Assembly: GCA_023389095.1 (NCBI GenBank)
Contig: JAEWFB010000273.1
Span: forward strand, 1-6,483
Direction: 5' to 3'
DNA from: Actinomycetes bacterium
Lineage (GTDB): Bacteria > Actinomycetota > Actinomycetes > Actinomycetales > Dermatophilaceae
Length of the DNA stretch: 6,483 nucleotides
Shown here in pieces: positions 5,392-6,483 of this stretch. Under the pieces are notes generated by a model, which worked only from the letters and a program-made list of their open reading frames with translations, was not told the DNA's origin and did not search any database. Both the position numbers and the translations under genes were made by a program. Each line of letters opens with the position of its first letter. The stretch's first letter is position 1.

Positions 5392-6150
5392 TCAGGACAC
5401 GAGGGCCGCGCGGAGGTCCTCGGGCAGGATCCGGCGCTCGCGGATGAACCGGGCCTGGACGCCCGCCGTGATCGCCTGCGTGGCCATGATCGCGAAGAGG
5501 ACGACCACCTGGGCCGTCGCGGCCTGGACGGCGCTGCCGCCGCCGAGCATGACGCCGATGAAGGCGCCCGGGAGCGTCACGAGGCCCGAGGTGCGCACTT
5601 GGTCGAGGCTCGGCACGATCCCCTCCGGGACGCGTCGGGCGATGATCTCGTCGATGGCCTGGTCGGCCGTCAGCCCGACCGACAGCGCCGCCTCGTACTG
5701 GCCGTGCTCCTCGCGCAGCGCCGCGAAGGTGCGCCGTCCGACCAGCGTGTGCACCGTCATCGTGTTGCCGATGACGATGCCCGCCACCGGGATGATCGCG
5801 ATACCGGTGAACGGCACGGTCCCCGTCGCCACGATGATCGACACGACGGGCACGACGCCGCACGCCATCGCCACGGCCGCCCACGGCCACGACCCCGGCG
5901 CGCCGACCCGTCTGGCCGTCGTCAGGACCGCCGTCGCGAACATGACGGCCACGGCGAGCAGGGAGAGCCAGATCGAGCCCACGACGGCGGTGATGACCAG
6001 CGCCACGAGCGAGAGCTGCACGATGGCCCGCACCCCGGCCACGACCGCCTGCCGGTCGAGCGGGATGCGGCCGAGGCGTTGGGCCACGACGGTGACGGCG
6101 AGCAGCACGACGAGCGCGAGGGCCACGGGCCAGCCGGGGGAGACGTCCAC
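5392..6150 (-). CDS. FetB/YbbM-type (UPF0014) ABC transporter permease
   Basis: A 252-residue polytopic membrane protein. Family signatures are GNTMTVHTLVGRR (128-140), a charged cytoplasmic stretch with LTADQAIDEIIARR (160-173) and TSGLVTLPGAFIGVMLGGG (187-205). Hydrophobic spans lie near 8-24, 38-57, 60-77, 90-108, 112-128, 189-205 and 211-232. E. coli FetB works with the ATPase FetA in iron homeostasis and peroxide resistance; the transported substrate in actinobacteria is not established. No ATPase gene is in the window, so the partner must be elsewhere or absent. The start is GTG 6148-6150 with little Shine-Dalgarno but a -10-like box close upstream. The gene is inverted relative to its neighbours, splitting trmD from rplS, yet its base composition matches them, so there is no sign of recent foreign origin. 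Confidence 0.92.
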   Translation of the reverse strand: MDVSPGWPVALALVVLLAVTVVAQRLGRIPLDRQAVVAGVRAIVQLSLVALVITAVVGSIWLSLLAVAVMFATAVLTTARRVGAPGSWPWAAVAMACGVVPVVSIIVATGTVPFTGIAIIPVAGIVIGNTMTVHTLVGRRTFAALREEHGQYEAALSVGLTADQAIDEIIARRVPEGIVPSLDQVRTSGLVTLPGAFIGVMLGGGSAVQAATAQVVVLFAIMATQAITAGVQARFIRERRILPEDLRAALVS

Positions 6151-6156
6151 GCCGCC

Positions 6157-6162
6157 ACCGTA
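6157..6162 (-). promoter_or_regulatory. candidate -10 (TACGGT) for a leaderless permease transcript
   Basis: On the minus strand TACGGT matches TAnnnT and is followed by six bases and then the GTG start at 6150, the spacing of a leaderless transcript. The six bases GGCGGC make a poor ribosome binding site. No good -35 is visible: the bases at the right distance overlap the -35 region of the rplS promoter on the other strand. Confidence 0.45.
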
Positions 6163-6171
6163 GACGCGTCT
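6162..6171. promoter_or_regulatory. perfect palindrome AGACGCGTCT between the divergent permease and rplS promoters
   Basis: A 10-bp perfect inverted repeat containing the GACGCGTC octamer abundant around trmD. It abuts the candidate permease -10 on its upstream side and lies just before the candidate rplS -35. That is a good place for an operator affecting one or both promoters, but it may simply be another member of the repeat family. Confidence 0.35.
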
Positions 6172-6176
6172 CCGAT

Positions 6177-6205
6177 TTCAGGTCTGCGCCGCGCTCTGGC
6201 AGACT
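6177..6205 (+). promoter_or_regulatory. rplS promoter
   Basis: CAGACT (6200-6205) as -10 is preceded by TCTGG, giving TCTGGCAGACT, almost identical to the rpsP promoter core. TTCAGG (6177-6182) is a weak -35 at 17-base spacing. The predicted start near 6212 would give a ~148-base leader. Because the permease gene lies between trmD and rplS on the opposite strand, rplS needs its own promoter, which supports the call. Confidence 0.6.
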
Positions 6206-6231
6206 TGCTCCTTGCGTCCGGCACACGACGG

Positions 6232-6246
6232 CCCCTGCCACAGGGG
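6232..6246 (+). promoter_or_regulatory. hairpin in the 5' part of the rplS leader
   Basis: CCCCTG (6232-6237) pairs with CAGGGG (6241-6246) around a CCA loop, about 20 bases after the predicted transcript start. Further short inverted repeats follow: GCGGG 6265-6269 with CCCGC 6275-6279, and CGCG 6291-6294 with CGCG 6305-6308. The leader could therefore fold into a string of stems. Role unknown. Confidence 0.4.
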
Positions 6247-6316
6247 GAGTCGGGTCACCAGCCCGCGGGTTCGTCCCGCCGGGTGGCCCACGCGGCCCGG
6301 CCGGCGCGCACCATGA

Positions 6317-6349
6317 CCTGCGAGGGGTGGCCTGTGGCACCCAGGAAAG
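6317..6349 (+). promoter_or_regulatory. rplS ribosome binding site with a hairpin reaching into it
   Basis: The Shine-Dalgarno sequence is AGGAAAG (6343-6349), ten bases before the ATG. Directly upstream GGGTG (6325-6329) pairs with CACCC (6338-6342). Across a 5-base bulge CCT (6317-6319) can pair with AGG (6343-6345), drawing the ribosome binding site into the stem. This is suggestive of translational control as known for leaders of ribosomal protein genes, but the second helix has only three pairs. Confidence 0.4.
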
Positions 6350-6359
6350 CGATCCCACC

Positions 6360-6483
6360 ATGCACACGTTCGACGAGCTCAACGCCGCCTCGATGCGCAC
6401 CGACGTCCCGGAGTTCCGCGCCGGCGACACCGTGAAGGTCCACGTCAAGGTCGTCGAGGGCACGCGCTCGCGCATCCAGGTCT
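6360..6483 (+). CDS. rplS: 50S ribosomal protein L19, N-terminal part (3' end outside window)
   Basis: The first 41 codons of L19, a 50S protein at the 30S-50S interface. The start MHTFDELNAASMRTDVPEF followed by GDTVKVHVKVVEG and RSRIQV is the canonical L19 N-terminus. ATG 6360 is preceded by AGGAAAG at 6343-6349. In most bacteria rplS directly follows trmD as the last gene of the rpsP block; here it is 1,052 bases from the trmD stop, behind an inverted permease gene, with its own promoter and leader. Confidence 0.96.
   Translation, partial: MHTFDELNAASMRTDVPEFRAGDTVKVHVKVVEGTRSRIQV

Noticed and set aside
5392..6150. Permease gene as recently acquired mobile cargo
   Set aside because: Base composition and codon use look like the neighbours, there is no transposase or integrase, and the flanking octamers are also found inside trmD, so they are not insertion-site repeats.
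5180..6475. Long minus-strand frame covering the permease gene and rplS start
   Set aside because: It is a different frame from the permease and gives Arg/Gly/Pro-rich low-complexity sequence; its RPRST repeats are only the octamer array read out of context.

Overview
This window is chromosomal DNA of a high-GC actinobacterium. The genes are G/C-rich at third codon positions, GTG and TTG starts are common, genes overlap at GTGA junctions, and the order rpsP - KH protein - rimM - trmD is the classic actinobacterial one. A TrmD carrying a C-terminal acetyltransferase domain points towards Micrococcales, perhaps Intrasporangiaceae or a relative; that placement is inference. No plasmid, phage or transposon genes are visible.

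Layout. Positions 3-332 hold the 3' end of an alpha/beta hydrolase. It is followed by a metal-dependent amidohydrolase (369-1457) that overlaps a RimJ/RimL-type GNAT acetyltransferase (1447-2457); the acetyltransferase has an odd C-terminal extension. A 194-base gap (2458-2651) carries the rpsP promoter and a structured leader. Then comes the ribosome-biogenesis block: rpsP (2652-3086), a KH RNA-binding protein (3083-3331), a very strong hairpin, rimM (3467-3994) and trmD fused to a GNAT domain (3991-5307). A FetB/YbbM-type permease gene lies on the minus strand (5392-6150), converging on trmD. From it a divergent intergenic region leads to the start of rplS (6360 to the window end).

How the genes fit together. 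S16, the KH protein, RimM (30S maturation), TrmD (m1G37 of tRNA) and L19 all serve the ribosome and translation. rpsP and rplS share a nearly identical promoter core (TCTGGCAGA followed by AT or CT), and both have leaders that can fold around their ribosome binding sites. This would keep rplS in step with rpsP although the permease gene separates it from trmD.

Main oddities. The palindrome GACGCGTC occurs 12 times in the window, all after position 4000. Five copies encode a repetitive Asp-Ala-Ser-rich N-terminal extension of TrmD. Five more plus one degenerate copy fill the trmD/permease junction, one lies inside the permease gene, and one lies in the divergent promoter region. TrmD carries a 37-residue repeat extension at one end and a complete GNAT domain at the other. 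The rpsP ribosome binding site can be locked in a perfect 9-bp helix. No wholly new multi-gene system is evident; the repeat family and the modified TrmD are the best leads.
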